From Acholeplasmataceae bacterium (lineage in GTDB: Bacteria > Bacillota_I > Bacilli_A > ML615J-28 > CAG-698), in NCBI GenBank assembly GCA_012718985.1, contig JAAYBG010000099.1, positions 1-38,205 of the forward strand: a stretch of DNA of 38,205 nt, in the 5' to 3' direction. The first letter of the stretch is position 1. The number at the start of each line of letters is the position of its first letter. The position numbers were made by a program, and so were the translations under genes. Shown piece by piece: positions 17,809 through 27,862 of this stretch. The notes under the pieces were generated by a model. The model saw nothing but the letters and a program-made list of their open reading frames with translations, had not been told where the DNA came from and did no database searches.

Positions 17809-19154
17809 TTTATTTTCCAATACCCTGTCTTATTTGAGCCTATTCTTTCAATCAATCCTAATTCAACAAGCTTTTTAATGCCACGTTGTATTGTAATTAT
17901 TGATTTATTTAATTCTTTTGCGGTATCTTTTGCATTATTAATTATCTTTTTTTCTAATATATGTTCATATATTTGAAGTTCAGATCCCGTTAACTTTTCT
18001 TTTATTCTATCATTTGTTCTATCATTTTGATGTAATAATGATGTAATATTTCTTTCAAAAGTGAAAGCAAACCCCAATCCCTCATTTGTATATGAGTACT
18101 TAACATCATTTAAATTGCATAAATCAAACACCCTTTTAAATCCAGTACCAAATGCTTCAATAGTTTTATTCTTATATAAAGTTAGCGCAATTAGAGGATT
18201 ACGAAGTTTTGAACCAATTATACCCTTAGCAAATTCTTTTGGATCTTTATTTAGAGCAATTGTACCAGGATTATATATTCTTAAATAATGAGGACTTATT
18301 GTTATCTCATTATAATCGCCATCATTTACTCTCATATGGGCAAAACTATTAACAACAATCTCTCTAATGGCTTCAAGAGGAATTTCAGGTTTTTCAACAC
18401 GCTCTATTCCCACAATTATTGCATTAAAATTTATTGAAGCCAAAATGTAATTATAGGCTTCTTCTATACATTCAAAAATATTACCTTGATAGTGGCGATT
18501 ATCAATAAATGTAATTCTTTCATCTGTTGCATATCTTGCAAATTTAACAAGTAAGGGCTTCGATTTTGAAAACAAATAATACCCAGCATTATTTAGCTTC
18601 CCATTTTCCATAAGCCCAAGGCGAGTCATAGCATCTTCTACAGATTTATATCTATAATTCAATCTATTAAATTCGTTAGCTTTATCAATATATTTTATTA
18701 GTAAATCTTCATCAACATCATCTGCTCCAAATTGAGTAATTGTCTTTTCCCACTTCGTATAGGAAATATTTTTGTTGTTGAAAAAATATTCTAACTCATT
18801 TTGTGTCATTTCTAGATCCTGGTCATCGCATCTCTTATAATATCTTCCATAAGCAGAATACGGGCTATCCATACCAATTGCTTCCACTTTAATCAAAGAT
18901 AAATCATCATATTTTTCTATAGTTACTTTAGGATTAATAAAAGGTTTTAAATGATTTTTTATCTCATTAACAATATTTGTAGTTGTATGTTCACCTGTTT
19001 GCTGTCCAACAACATCTCCATTATTCTTAACACCAAATAACAAAGTTCCTTCTCCGCTTTTATTCAGCATAGACGCAAGAGAAATAACCCCTTCTTTTAA
19101 TTCACTAATCGTTTTTTTAAACTCTAATTTTTCGCCTTCTTTACCAAGATTCAT
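17805..19154 (-). CDS. AlbA_2 (Schlafen-like) / HATPase_c_4 / winged-helix putative transcriptional regulator (COG2865-like)
   Basis: EGEKLEFKKTISELKEGVISLASMLNKSGEGTLLFGVKNNGDVVG (AlbA_2), EIPLEAIREIVVNSFAHMRVNDG and RIYNPGTI (HATPase_c_4), NDRTNDRI then C-terminal wHTH. RBS AAAGGAAGG. Confidence 0.85.
   Translation of the reverse strand: MNLGKEGEKLEFKKTISELKEGVISLASMLNKSGEGTLLFGVKNNGDVVGQQTGEHTTTNIVNEIKNHLKPFINPKVTIEKYDDLSLIKVEAIGMDSPYSAYGRYYKRCDDQDLEMTQNELEYFFNNKNISYTKWEKTITQFGADDVDEDLLIKYIDKANEFNRLNYRYKSVEDAMTRLGLMENGKLNNAGYYLFSKSKPLLVKFARYATDERITFIDNRHYQGNIFECIEEAYNYILASINFNAIIVGIERVEKPEIPLEAIREIVVNSFAHMRVNDGDYNEITISPHYLRIYNPGTIALNKDPKEFAKGIIGSKLRNPLIALTLYKNKTIEAFGTGFKRVFDLCNLNDVKYSYTNEGLGFAFTFERNITSLLHQNDRTNDRIKEKLTGSELQIYEHILEKKIINNAKDTAKELNKSIITIQRGIKKLVELGLIERIGSNKTGYWKIK
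18002..18026. repeat. Intragenic copy of the promoter repeat (codes for NDRTNDRI)
   Basis: TTATTCTATCATTTGTTCTATCATT versus promoter TTATTATATCATTTATTCTATCATT: 23/25 identical by eye. Confidence 0.8.
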
Positions 19155-19172
19155 GTTGCATTTATCCTTCCT

Positions 19173-19218
19173 TTATTATATCATTTATTCTATCATTATT
19201 ATATCATTTATTCTATCA
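19173..19218. repeat. Perfect 23-bp tandem repeat x2 upstream of the AlbA_2 gene
   Basis: TTATTATATCATTTATTCTATCA at 19173-19195 and 19196-19218. Confidence 0.95.
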
Positions 19219-19227
19219 TTATGTCAA
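19198..19227 (-). promoter_or_regulatory. Sigma-A-type promoter of the AlbA_2-lipoprotein operon overlapping the 23-bp repeats
   Basis: Minus strand TTGACA (19222-19227), 18-nt spacer, TATAAT (19198-19203). Confidence 0.75.
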
Positions 19228-19269
19228 TTTGATTTAGTTTTTTCTGTAATATTTTTGTATTAATTCTAA

Positions 19270-19304
19270 TAAAAAAGACCTTGACTCAAATGCCCCAAAA
19301 TCTT
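19270..19304 (-). terminator. Rho-independent terminator of rlmD paralog 2
   Basis: Minus strand AAGATTTTG ... CAAGGTCTT (with G-T pairs) followed by TTTTTT. Confidence 0.6.
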
Positions 19305-19333
19305 TTTGATGTTACGTTTTATTAAATATACTA

Positions 19334-20692
19334 TTAGTTCCCAGCCCGGTTCGTAAGTTTACAGACGCATTCCACTTCACTTGTGTGAGGGAACATATCA
19401 ATTAAGGTTACTTCTCTAACTAAATAGTCGCAAGAGAAAATTTCCAAATCACGAGCTAAAGTCGCTACGTTACAAGAAACATAAACTACTCGTCTTATTT
19501 TCTTAGCTTTAATTACTTCTATTAATGAAGTTTCACAGCCTTTTCGAGGCGGATCAAGAACAATAACATCAATTGCAGTATTCGTAAATTTTTCAATTTC
19601 GATTTCCGCCTTCCCGCAAATAAATTCGATATTATTCATTTTATTTAGTTTTGCATTGTCAATAGCTTTGGTAACCGCTTCTGCAACAATTTCAATCCCA
19701 TAAACTTTTTTCGCTTTTTTTGCTAGTAAAATCCCAATCGTTCCCACTCCACAGTAGGCATCTATCACGACTTCAGTTCCTGACAATGCTGCATATTCCA
19801 ATACTCGATTATAAAGTTTTTCTGTCTGGAGATGATTTGTCTGAAAAAAGGAATTATACGAGAACTGAAACTTCGTCTCACAAAGAGTGTCTGTCAATTG
19901 ATCAATTCCATTTAACACCAAGCTCTTCTTGCCTAAAATGACATTAGTCGATTCTTTATTTATATTTTGAATCACACTTTTAATGGCAGGAAATTTCGCC
20001 ACTAGCTTATCAACGAGTTCTCTTTTGCCAGCAAAGTTCTTCTCACGGGTAACAAGAACCACCATATATTGATAATTAACATTATTTCTTATCAAAACAT
20101 GGCGCAATATTCCCCTACCATCTTTTTCATTATATCCAGGAATGATCAATTCATTGGCAAGTTGACAAATATACTTAGCAATCTCAGTAGCAAGTCGTGA
20201 TTGAATAAAACATTTTTCTAACCTGATAATCTGATGGCTTTTCTTTTTATAAAAACCACAAATTGTTTGGTTAGTATCCATACTAAAGGGGATTTGCACT
20301 TTGTTACGATAATAATAGGGCTCTTCCATTCCGATAATTTCTCTGATCGGTATATTTTCTAAATGACCAATTCTTTTTAATGTTTCCATGGCCATCTTCT
20401 TTTTAAATTCCAGCTGTTTTTCATATTTCAAATGCATTAAATTGCAGCCACCACATTCTTCATAAACAGGACATATTGGCCTTACCCGCCAGGTAGAATA
20501 GTTTAAATGTTTTAGAACAGTTCCTTGAGCATAACTTTTTCCTACTTTTTCTATTTTAATTTCAGCAACTTCACCGATTAGCATGTCATCAACAAAAATG
20601 GGAAAGCCGTCAACCTTAACAACCCCCATTCCTTGATGATTTAAATCAACACAAGTTCCTTGGATTTTTTCCTTCATCTTCATATTTTTCAC
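19334..20692 (-). CDS. rlmD: TrmA/RlmD-family 23S rRNA (uracil-5-)-methyltransferase, paralog 2
   Basis: CPVYEECGGCNLMH, VIDAYCGVGTIGILLA, DPPRKGCETS, YVSCNVATLARDL, IDMFPHTSEVECV. RBS AGGTGAT favours GTG at 20692 over 20701. Confidence 0.9.
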   Translation of the reverse strand: MKNMKMKEKIQGTCVDLNHQGMGVVKVDGFPIFVDDMLIGEVAEIKIEKVGKSYAQGTVLKHLNYSTWRVRPICPVYEECGGCNLMHLKYEKQLEFKKKMAMETLKRIGHLENIPIREIIGMEEPYYYRNKVQIPFSMDTNQTICGFYKKKSHQIIRLEKCFIQSRLATEIAKYICQLANELIIPGYNEKDGRGILRHVLIRNNVNYQYMVVLVTREKNFAGKRELVDKLVAKFPAIKSVIQNINKESTNVILGKKSLVLNGIDQLTDTLCETKFQFSYNSFFQTNHLQTEKLYNRVLEYAALSGTEVVIDAYCGVGTIGILLAKKAKKVYGIEIVAEAVTKAIDNAKLNKMNNIEFICGKAEIEIEKFTNTAIDVIVLDPPRKGCETSLIEVIKAKKIRRVVYVSCNVATLARDLEIFSCDYLVREVTLIDMFPHTSEVECVCKLTNRAGN

Positions 20693-20759
20693 AAATATCA
20701 CCTATTGAGCAATTATATCATTTTTCTATATTTTGGTAAAGACACAACAAAAAAAATCT

Positions 20760-20776
20760 TATCCTATTTTAGGATA
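20760..20776 (-). terminator. Hairpin followed by T run on minus
   Basis: TATCCTA-TTT-TAGGATA, followed by AGATTTTTTTT on the minus strand. Confidence 0.6.
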
Positions 20777-20811
20777 CCATCCACTCATCATCAAATGTAG
20801 GCAAATTAAAA

Positions 20812-20844
20812 GGAGCACAAATTGCTAATAGCACTTTGTGCTCC
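20812..20844 (-). terminator. Terminator downstream of gapA
   Basis: GGAGCACAAA ... TTTGTGCTCC 10-bp stem with nested GCTAATAGC; TTTT on minus exit. Confidence 0.75.
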
Positions 20845-20857
20845 CCCTTATTTTTGT

Positions 20858-21871
20858 TTATTTTAATGATGCAAGGTACTTAATAGTACGAACCATTTGC
20901 GACGTGTATGAATTTTCATTGTCATACCAAGCAACAACTTTTACCAAAGTTTTTCCACCATCTAGACCTTTTACTTTTGTTTGTGTTGCATCAAAGATTG
21001 AGCCATAGGTTGAACCAATCACATCAGATGAAACAATTTCATCTTCATTATAGGCATAAGAATCAGATGCAGCAGCTTTCATAGCAGCATTAACTTCAGC
21101 AGCGGTAACTTGCTTATTAACAATTGCAACTAATTCAGTAACTGAACCTGTACATACAGGAACACGTTGTGCTGAACCATCTAATTTTCCGTCTAATTCA
21201 GGAATAACAAGGCCAATTGCTTTAGCAGCGCCAGTAGAATTAGGAACGATATTAATAGCAGCAGCTCTAGCTCGACGTAAATCTCCTTTTCTATGTGGTC
21301 CATCTAATACCATTTGATCGCCTGTATAAGCGTGAATAGTTGTCATAAATCCTTTATCAATACTTGCAAACTTATTTAAAACATCAGCCATTGGTGCCAA
21401 ACAATTTGTTGTACATGAAGCAGCAGAAATAATTGTATCACTTGCTTTTAATATCTTTTCATTAACACCGAATACAATCGTTGGTAAATCATTGCCAGCT
21501 GGTGCTGAAATGATAACTTTTTTTGCTCCTGCTCTTAAATGAGCTTCTGATTTTGCTTTAGAAGCAAAGAATCCTGTACACTCAAGAACTACATCTACAC
21601 CTAATTCACCCCATGGTAATTCTTCTGGATTTGGTTTTGCATAGATAGGAATTGTTTTTCCATCAACTTCAATAGCACCTTCTTTCACAAAAACAGTATC
21701 AGCTTTTGCATATCTGCCTTGTGATGAATCGTACTTTAATAAATGAGCTAACATCTTTGCATCTGTCAAGTCATTAATTGCTACTATTTCAAAACCTTTT
21801 TCACCAAACATTTGTCTGAATGCTAGACGTCCAATACGTCCAAAACCATTTATAGCTACTTTTACAGCCAT
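20858..21871 (-). CDS. gapA: Glyceraldehyde-3-phosphate dehydrogenase
   Basis: [63 protein letters not shown]. Confidence 0.97.
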   Translation of the reverse strand: MAVKVAINGFGRIGRLAFRQMFGEKGFEIVAINDLTDAKMLAHLLKYDSSQGRYAKADTVFVKEGAIEVDGKTIPIYAKPNPEELPWGELGVDVVLECTGFFASKAKSEAHLRAGAKKVIISAPAGNDLPTIVFGVNEKILKASDTIISAASCTTNCLAPMADVLNKFASIDKGFMTTIHAYTGDQMVLDGPHRKGDLRRARAAAINIVPNSTGAAKAIGLVIPELDGKLDGSAQRVPVCTGSVTELVAIVNKQVTAAEVNAAMKAAASDSYAYNEDEIVSSDVIGSTYGSIFDATQTKVKGLDGGKTLVKVVAWYDNENSYTSQMVRTIKYLASLK

Positions 21872-21983
21872 ATTAAATTCCTCCTTATGGTTTATATTTT
21901 TTTACATGCTTATTTTAACACAATTCAAGGGTTTTTTCAAGAAATTTACTGCATAAAACGTTATCAATGAATTGCTTATTATT

Positions 21984-22415
21984 TTATTTGTTTTTATGTA
22001 AATAATCCAATGCTTCTTGATAACTAATAAATCCTTTTCCATAAAAGCTTTGTTCACAAATATCCCTAATTACCGAAGTTTTACGGAATGGTTCTCGATG
22101 ATCAATATCAGTCAGATGAACCTCAATGCAACGAATGCCGACACTAGTGATGGCATCGCGAATGGCATACGAGTAATGACCAAAGGCTCCAGGATTGATA
22201 ATCAGCGCTTTTACTCGATCAAAATAAGCTTGTTGAATCTTTTCGATGATTTCTTTTTCCCCATTGCTTTGGAAAATTTCTAGCTCATCCTGATATTTTT
22301 TTGCATAATTTGTTAGATATTCAATCAAGTCCTGATAGGTTTTAGTACCATAGAGATGAGATTCCCTAATTCCTAACATATTTAAATTTGGACCATTAAT
22401 AATAAGTATTTTCAT
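21984..22415 (-). CDS. aroQ: Type II 3-dehydroquinate dehydratase
   Basis: MKILIINGPNLNMLGIRE..LYG, FQSNGEKEIIEKI, NPGAFGHYSYAIRDAI, EVHLTDIDHREPFRKTSVI. Confidence 0.85.
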   Translation of the reverse strand: MKILIINGPNLNMLGIRESHLYGTKTYQDLIEYLTNYAKKYQDELEIFQSNGEKEIIEKIQQAYFDRVKALIINPGAFGHYSYAIRDAITSVGIRCIEVHLTDIDHREPFRKTSVIRDICEQSFYGKGFISYQEALDYLHKNK

Positions 22416-22431
22416 ATTTTCCCTCTTTTTT

Positions 22432-22463
22432 TAAAAATAGGTAGATGCAAATTGCATCTACCT
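22432..22463 (-). terminator. Rho-independent terminator
   Basis: AGGTAGATGCAA ... TTGCATCTACCT 12-bp stem; T-rich on minus exit. Confidence 0.85.
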
Positions 22464-22465
22464 TT

Positions 22466-23197
22466 CTAATCTCGGTTAGCAAATAATATCGTTACAATTC
22501 TTAAGATTTCGATATACAACCAAACCAAGGTAAATACTAAACCGAAAGAAGCATACCACTCTAAATCTTTTGGATAGCCACCCTCAACAACTTGGCGAAT
22601 ATGTTCTAAATCAAAGAATAAATATAGTGTTGCAAGAAATACTGTTAATACTGAAATTCCCAAACATAAACCGAAATTGTAAGCTTGCCCTGTAAAGGTC
22701 ATGATTAAATACAATATGATTTGAGTTAAAAATAGACCAATGGCAAAAATAACTAGGAACTTGATAAACCCTGATTTCACTCTGACGATATTAGTTAGAA
22801 ATAAAGTTGTTACAACCATAAATACCATGATTGTTGAAAGAAGGGCGGTAACAACTGCTCCATCAGCAACAGCACCGTAGACTGCTGAAAGAAAGCCAAC
22901 AAATAGACCTTCCAATAAACAATAGATTGAGCCCGTTACTTTTACTGCACTTGGTGACAAAAACGAAATCAATGCAAAGATAAATGTAGAGAAAATGGAT
23001 ACCGAAAGTAGGATCGCATACATATCTGGATTGACTCTAGCCAATAACAAACCACCAAATGCTCCTGCTAGAACCAACAATAAATAGAATATTGATTTTC
23101 TAGCTATTCCACCATAAGTAGCGACCTCATAATCAACGCCTGCTACTTCGCCATTAAGAATCTTTTTGAATACGATATTTGAATTTCTAAAACGCAA
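22466..23197 (-). CDS. Bax inhibitor-1/YccA-family membrane protein
   Basis: Seven-TM-like protein, YEVATYGGIARKSIFYLLLVLAGAFGG; FDLEHIRQVVEGGYPKDLEWYASFGLVFTLVWLYIEILRI. RBS GAGGTGAT suggests TTG at 23197. Confidence 0.8.
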   Translation of the reverse strand: MRFRNSNIVFKKILNGEVAGVDYEVATYGGIARKSIFYLLLVLAGAFGGLLLARVNPDMYAILLSVSIFSTFIFALISFLSPSAVKVTGSIYCLLEGLFVGFLSAVYGAVADGAVVTALLSTIMVFMVVTTLFLTNIVRVKSGFIKFLVIFAIGLFLTQIILYLIMTFTGQAYNFGLCLGISVLTVFLATLYLFFDLEHIRQVVEGGYPKDLEWYASFGLVFTLVWLYIEILRIVTILFANRD

Positions 23198-23295
23198 ATG
23201 AATCACCTCTTCTTTATGCTATGTTATATATTATACACTTGATTACAATAATTTTCAAGTTTTGCGCATAAATTATATGACAAAAATTAATCCAA

Positions 23296-26200
23296 TTAAT
23301 TATTAAAAATCTCCAGTTGATCATCTTCAGGAAGATTCTTTAATATTCCTAAACGATTAAATCGCTCTATTAAGGTATTCGATAACCTCGTTCTTCTTGA
23401 TAAGTCTTTTATCGAAGTAAAAGATGACTCTTCTCTTGCCTCAACAATTGATTTCGCTGTGCTTTCTCCTAAAGAATCAACAGCAATGAATGGGATAATC
23501 AAACTATTATCCTCAATCAAGAAATCACGCCAATTTGATTTTTCCAAATCGATTTGTTTGAAGCGATATCCTCTTGCTGTCATTTCTAGTGCTAATAATA
23601 AGGTATCGTAAATATCAATCTCTTTACGACTAACATCTTGTTTGTTGTTTATGCGTTCTTCAATATCCTTCACTTTTTGGAAAATAGCATCATAACCAGC
23701 TACCATTGTCTCAACGTCAAAAGCGCTTGCTCGACGAGAAAAATACCCAGCGTAATAATGAATCGGTCGATATAATTTAAACCAGCCTATTCTTAAAGCC
23801 ATGATTACATAAGCAGTAGCATGAGCTTTCGGGAACATATATTTAATCGCTTTACACGAGTCAATATACCATTTAGGAACATCATAACGTAACATTTCTT
23901 TTTCTTGTTCTGGCAAAACTCCATTTCCTTTCCTTACTTGTTCCATAATAGTAAAAGCAGAAAGGGCTGGTAAGCCTTTTTCAAGTAAATAAATCATAAT
24001 ATCATCTCGACATCCGATTAAATCATTGAATGGTATCGCAGAAACTCCTTCTTTTATTCCAAAGAAATAATCTTTTGCATTTCCATTCCAAACATCACGA
24101 CCATGACTTAATCCGGAAATCTTAATTAAATCACTCACTGTTTTAGGGCGGATATCCTTCAACATCGTTTTAGCTAATTGAGTACCAAATTCTGGTAAAC
24201 CTGTTGTACCAATCTCCATCTTTACTTGTGCAGGTGTTACATTTAACACTTCAACACCAGAAAACAAACTCAAAACTCCTTGATCAAATAGGGGAATTTC
24301 TTCAACTGTCGTAAAAGGAAACTTTTCCGGTTCCTGATGAACAAAATTCATCAAATGACGAATCATGGTAGGATCATCGTGACCTAAAATATCGAGTTTC
24401 AATAGATTATGTTCGAAATCATGATAACCGTGATGAGTGGTATACCAATTCTTTGAAGTATCATCAGCAGGAAACTGGACTGGTGTTATCTCATTAATAT
24501 CCATTCCTTTTGGAACTACAACAATTCCGCCGGGATGTTGTCCAGTCGAACGCTTTACGCCACATAATCCGGCAGCCAAACGTTTAATATCGCTTTGACG
24601 CATTGGTTTGCCTTCTCGTTCATTATGACCTTTTACATAGCCATAGGCGATGTTATCTTGAATAGCCGATATCGTTCCTGCTCTAAAAGTATATTCCTCA
24701 CCAAATACTTCACGACAAAAATCATGAGCTTTTGCTTGATAATCCCCAGAGAAGTTTAAATCTATATCAGGAACCTTATCTCCTTCAAATCCTAAGAATG
24801 TTTCAAATGGTATATCACAACCATTTCCTTCTAGTTTTGCACCACAAATAGGGCAGATGTTTTCTGGAAGGTCATAGCCTGTACCGCTATTATGAAGTAT
24901 TTCCATAAATTTAGCAGCTTCTGGGTGTTGTTCATAGTTCTTCTTTTCTTCCACATTCAATTTAAAGGCACTAAAATGGCATTTAGGACAAATATAATGT
25001 GGTGGTAAAGGATTTACTTCAGTGATTTCCATAAAGGTAGCAACCAAACTTGAACCGACCGAACCACGGCTACCAACAATATATCCAGCATCTTTAGAAT
25101 GCTTCACTAGCAAATAAGAAATATAGTAAATCGTAGCATAGTTATTATCGATGATACTCCTTAATTCTTTATCCAAACGATCTTGAATATATTTTGGTAA
25201 AGGATTTCCATACTTCTTAAAGGCGTTCCGATAAGTTAGTTCAATTACTCCTTGTTTTGCCGATGGAACACCTCGTTCTATTAAGAAATCATCAGCAGGA
25301 GCAAACAATTCACTAGGGAAAAGGTCAAATTCCTCAATCATATCACCAATTAAATTGGTGTTTTTCACAACAATTTGATGAGCTAATCCTTCATCGAGAA
25401 AAGAAAATTCCTGCAACATGGTATGGGTATCTTTAAAATATTGTTCTGGCATCTTATTGATGTCTTTTAAATCGTGTAGCCCGCCACCAACTAGAGGTAC
25501 CTCAACCAACATTTTTCGTAAAATATCATCATTTGGATCTAAGAAATGGACATCCCCTGTAGCGACTACAAGAATTCCTTTTTCTTCTCCCGCTTTTATT
25601 ATTTTCTTAATTACCTCTCTAATGATATCGGCAGTAATGATTCCTTCTGAACTTTCAATCAAATGGCAATAACATTCTACCGACTGAACTTCCAGATAAT
25701 CATAAAAACTGACAACTTCTAATAATTCCTGATAACTTTTATTTAGTGCAGTGTCAAACACTTCACCGCGATAGCACGCACTACCGACCAATAATCCTTC
25801 GCGATGAGTTTCTAAAAATTGCTTTAAAATTCTTGGCTCTTTGTGAAATGTTTTTGTATGCGATTCTGACACGATTTTATTTAAATTCACCAAACCTTGA
25901 CGATTCTTTGCTAGAAGAACGATATGAGTGGGAATAGCATGTTTAAAAGCTTCTTCGGGATTAATCATTCCATTAATTTGGTTATAATTATAAATTTTTT
26001 TATCCAATAATCCCTTCAACATCTTCAAAAATATTTCAGTAGTTGCTTTCGCATCATAAATAGCGCGATGATGTTGTTCTAAATCAACTCCAAATAATTT
26101 CGCAACATAGTTCAATGAGAATTTTTTTAACTTATCCCCATAATAAATACGAGCAAATTGTAACGTATCTATTGTTGGCAAAATAGAATACACCATTCCT

Positions 26201-27801
26201 AGTCGCTTTAAATTCTCATACAAGTGAGAATTATCAAAGCTTGCATTATGAGCAACAAGAATGGCCCCATCAATAAATTTCCAAAATCTCGGTAGTACTT
26301 CTTCAATAGTGCCTGCATTTCTGACATCATCTTCGGTAATACTAGTCAATCTTGTAATTGCGGAAGTGATATGATTTTTAGGCTTTACATATTCCGAGAA
26401 TTCTTCAATAATCATTCCGTTTTTTACTTTACAAGCAGCTATTTCAATTATTTCATTATAAACTACCGAAAAACCTGTCGTTTCTAAATCGTAAACAACA
26501 TAGGTTGCATCACGAAGATCAATATCTGCATTTGTTAGAGCAATCTTAAACTTTGCTTCATCAACAAGTCTACCCTCTAAACCAAAAATAGGTTTTATTT
26601 TATTTTCCTTGGCATATTTATAAAAATCCGGGAATGCTTGCACATTATAGTGATCAGTAACTGCTAATGATTTATAACCATATTGAATAGCTCTTGAAAC
26701 ATAGGCTTCAATGTCTAAAACCGCATCTTGTGCAGACATCTTTGTATGAGCGTGCAATTCTACCCGAGGTTCGCTCAATTCATCTACTTTAAATTCTTTT
26801 TTCTCTACTGGATGGCTGTTGATTTCGTTAATATTGATGACCAAATCACGAGAATACTTATCATAAGCCATTCTGCCGACAACTTTTACCGTAAATCCTA
26901 CCATACAATTTTCTCGATAGAATTTTTCATAGTATGGATCGGTTAGATTAATGAATGTTTTTAGTAAAATTGAACTCGTCCCATCGCCAATAGTGGCTTC
27001 GTATATTTTATACCCACCTTTTAAAGTCTTGATTTCTGCTTCTAAAACATCTCCCTCAACAACAAATATATCATTGAAGTTCTTGTTCACGTATTCCGTC
27101 AACTCAAATTCCGTTGTTGGCAAATCTTTTAAAGGAGTGGGGTCTTCTGACAATTTTGTCTTGCTACGACGAGTTAGTGTTTTTGTTTTCTTGCCTTCAG
27201 TCTTATTGTTTTTTTCAGCCATTTCTTGAATTTGAATATCTCGTCTTGCCTGATTAATTGAAGTATCTACACTAATCTTTATTTCCTCTTCGATGGGAGA
27301 TACCAGAGTATTTATTTCGATAACAAAAGATACAAAATCGACTCCATATGTCTTCATTTGAAGTTCAATACTAGGCAATAATTCCTCAACAATCCTTTTC
27401 TCTACATCAGATGCAACAGAAAAAGTAATTTTATTATCGCTGAAAATAGTGATAAATTTCTTTAACGCATTGCAGCGAGCCCGATTATTACATGCACTAT
27501 CAACAAAATATTCATAATACTCTTTTAAAAGAGTTTCATCAATAAATTTCTTTTCAAATACAAATTCAACTTTTGTTTTTGAATTAAGGCTGATATTTTT
27601 ATTCATATAATCAGAAATATCTGTCGCTAGTTTCGCTAGTTTTTTGATAGAAAACGGTTTTTCAAATGCTATGATTAATATCGTAGCCATTTCTTTGGTA
27701 TCGACTACAACTTTCTCCAATATTCCTTTATCAATATCATCATCAATATCGTAATCTATTAATTTTAATAAATCATAATATTTTTTTCTTTGTTCGGTCA
27801 T
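23296..27801 (-). CDS. polC: DNA polymerase III alpha subunit, PolC type
   Basis: PHP (ELHAHTKMSAQDAVLD), DnaQ-like exonuclease (VVYDLETTGFS), SRGSVGSSLVATFMEITEVNPLPPHY, PDIDLNFSGDYQ. GAGGTGGATT RBS precedes ATG at 27801 (MTEQRKKYY). Confidence 0.97.
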   Translation of the reverse strand: MTEQRKKYYDLLKLIDYDIDDDIDKGILEKVVVDTKEMATILIIAFEKPFSIKKLAKLATDISDYMNKNISLNSKTKVEFVFEKKFIDETLLKEYYEYFVDSACNNRARCNALKKFITIFSDNKITFSVASDVEKRIVEELLPSIELQMKTYGVDFVSFVIEINTLVSPIEEEIKISVDTSINQARRDIQIQEMAEKNNKTEGKKTKTLTRRSKTKLSEDPTPLKDLPTTEFELTEYVNKNFNDIFVVEGDVLEAEIKTLKGGYKIYEATIGDGTSSILLKTFINLTDPYYEKFYRENCMVGFTVKVVGRMAYDKYSRDLVININEINSHPVEKKEFKVDELSEPRVELHAHTKMSAQDAVLDIEAYVSRAIQYGYKSLAVTDHYNVQAFPDFYKYAKENKIKPIFGLEGRLVDEAKFKIALTNADIDLRDATYVVYDLETTGFSVVYNEIIEIAACKVKNGMIIEEFSEYVKPKNHITSAITRLTSITEDDVRNAGTIEEVLPRFWKFIDGAILVAHNASFDNSHLYENLKRLGMVYSILPTIDTLQFARIYYGDKLKKFSLNYVAKLFGVDLEQHHRAIYDAKATTEIFLKMLKGLLDKKIYNYNQINGMINPEEAFKHAIPTHIVLLAKNRQGLVNLNKIVSESHTKTFHKEPRILKQFLETHREGLLVGSACYRGEVFDTALNKSYQELLEVVSFYDYLEVQSVECYCHLIESSEGIITADIIREVIKKIIKAGEEKGILVVATGDVHFLDPNDDILRKMLVEVPLVGGGLHDLKDINKMPEQYFKDTHTMLQEFSFLDEGLAHQIVVKNTNLIGDMIEEFDLFPSELFAPADDFLIERGVPSAKQGVIELTYRNAFKKYGNPLPKYIQDRLDKELRSIIDNNYATIYYISYLLVKHSKDAGYIVGSRGSVGSSLVATFMEITEVNPLPPHYICPKCHFSAFKLNVEEKKNYEQHPEAAKFMEILHNSGTGYDLPENICPICGAKLEGNGCDIPFETFLGFEGDKVPDIDLNFSGDYQAKAHDFCREVFGEEYTFRAGTISAIQDNIAYGYVKGHNEREGKPMRQSDIKRLAAGLCGVKRSTGQHPGGIVVVPKGMDINEITPVQFPADDTSKNWYTTHHGYHDFEHNLLKLDILGHDDPTMIRHLMNFVHQEPEKFPFTTVEEIPLFDQGVLSLFSGVEVLNVTPAQVKMEIGTTGLPEFGTQLAKTMLKDIRPKTVSDLIKISGLSHGRDVWNGNAKDYFFGIKEGVSAIPFNDLIGCRDDIMIYLLEKGLPALSAFTIMEQVRKGNGVLPEQEKEMLRYDVPKWYIDSCKAIKYMFPKAHATAYVIMALRIGWFKLYRPIHYYAGYFSRRASAFDVETMVAGYDAIFQKVKDIEERINNKQDVSRKEIDIYDTLLLALEMTARGYRFKQIDLEKSNWRDFLIEDNSLIIPFIAVDSLGESTAKSIVEAREESSFTSIKDLSRRTRLSNTLIERFNRLGILKNLPEDDQLEIFNN

Positions 27802-27862
27802 AATCCACCTCATTGTTCCTATTCTATCATACATCAATTATTTTTTCTATAGTTGTTCCTTA

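Noticed and set aside
25418-27229. Plus-strand ORFs within polC (25418, 25746, 26728, 26951)
   Set aside because: Antisense to highly conserved PolC sequence.
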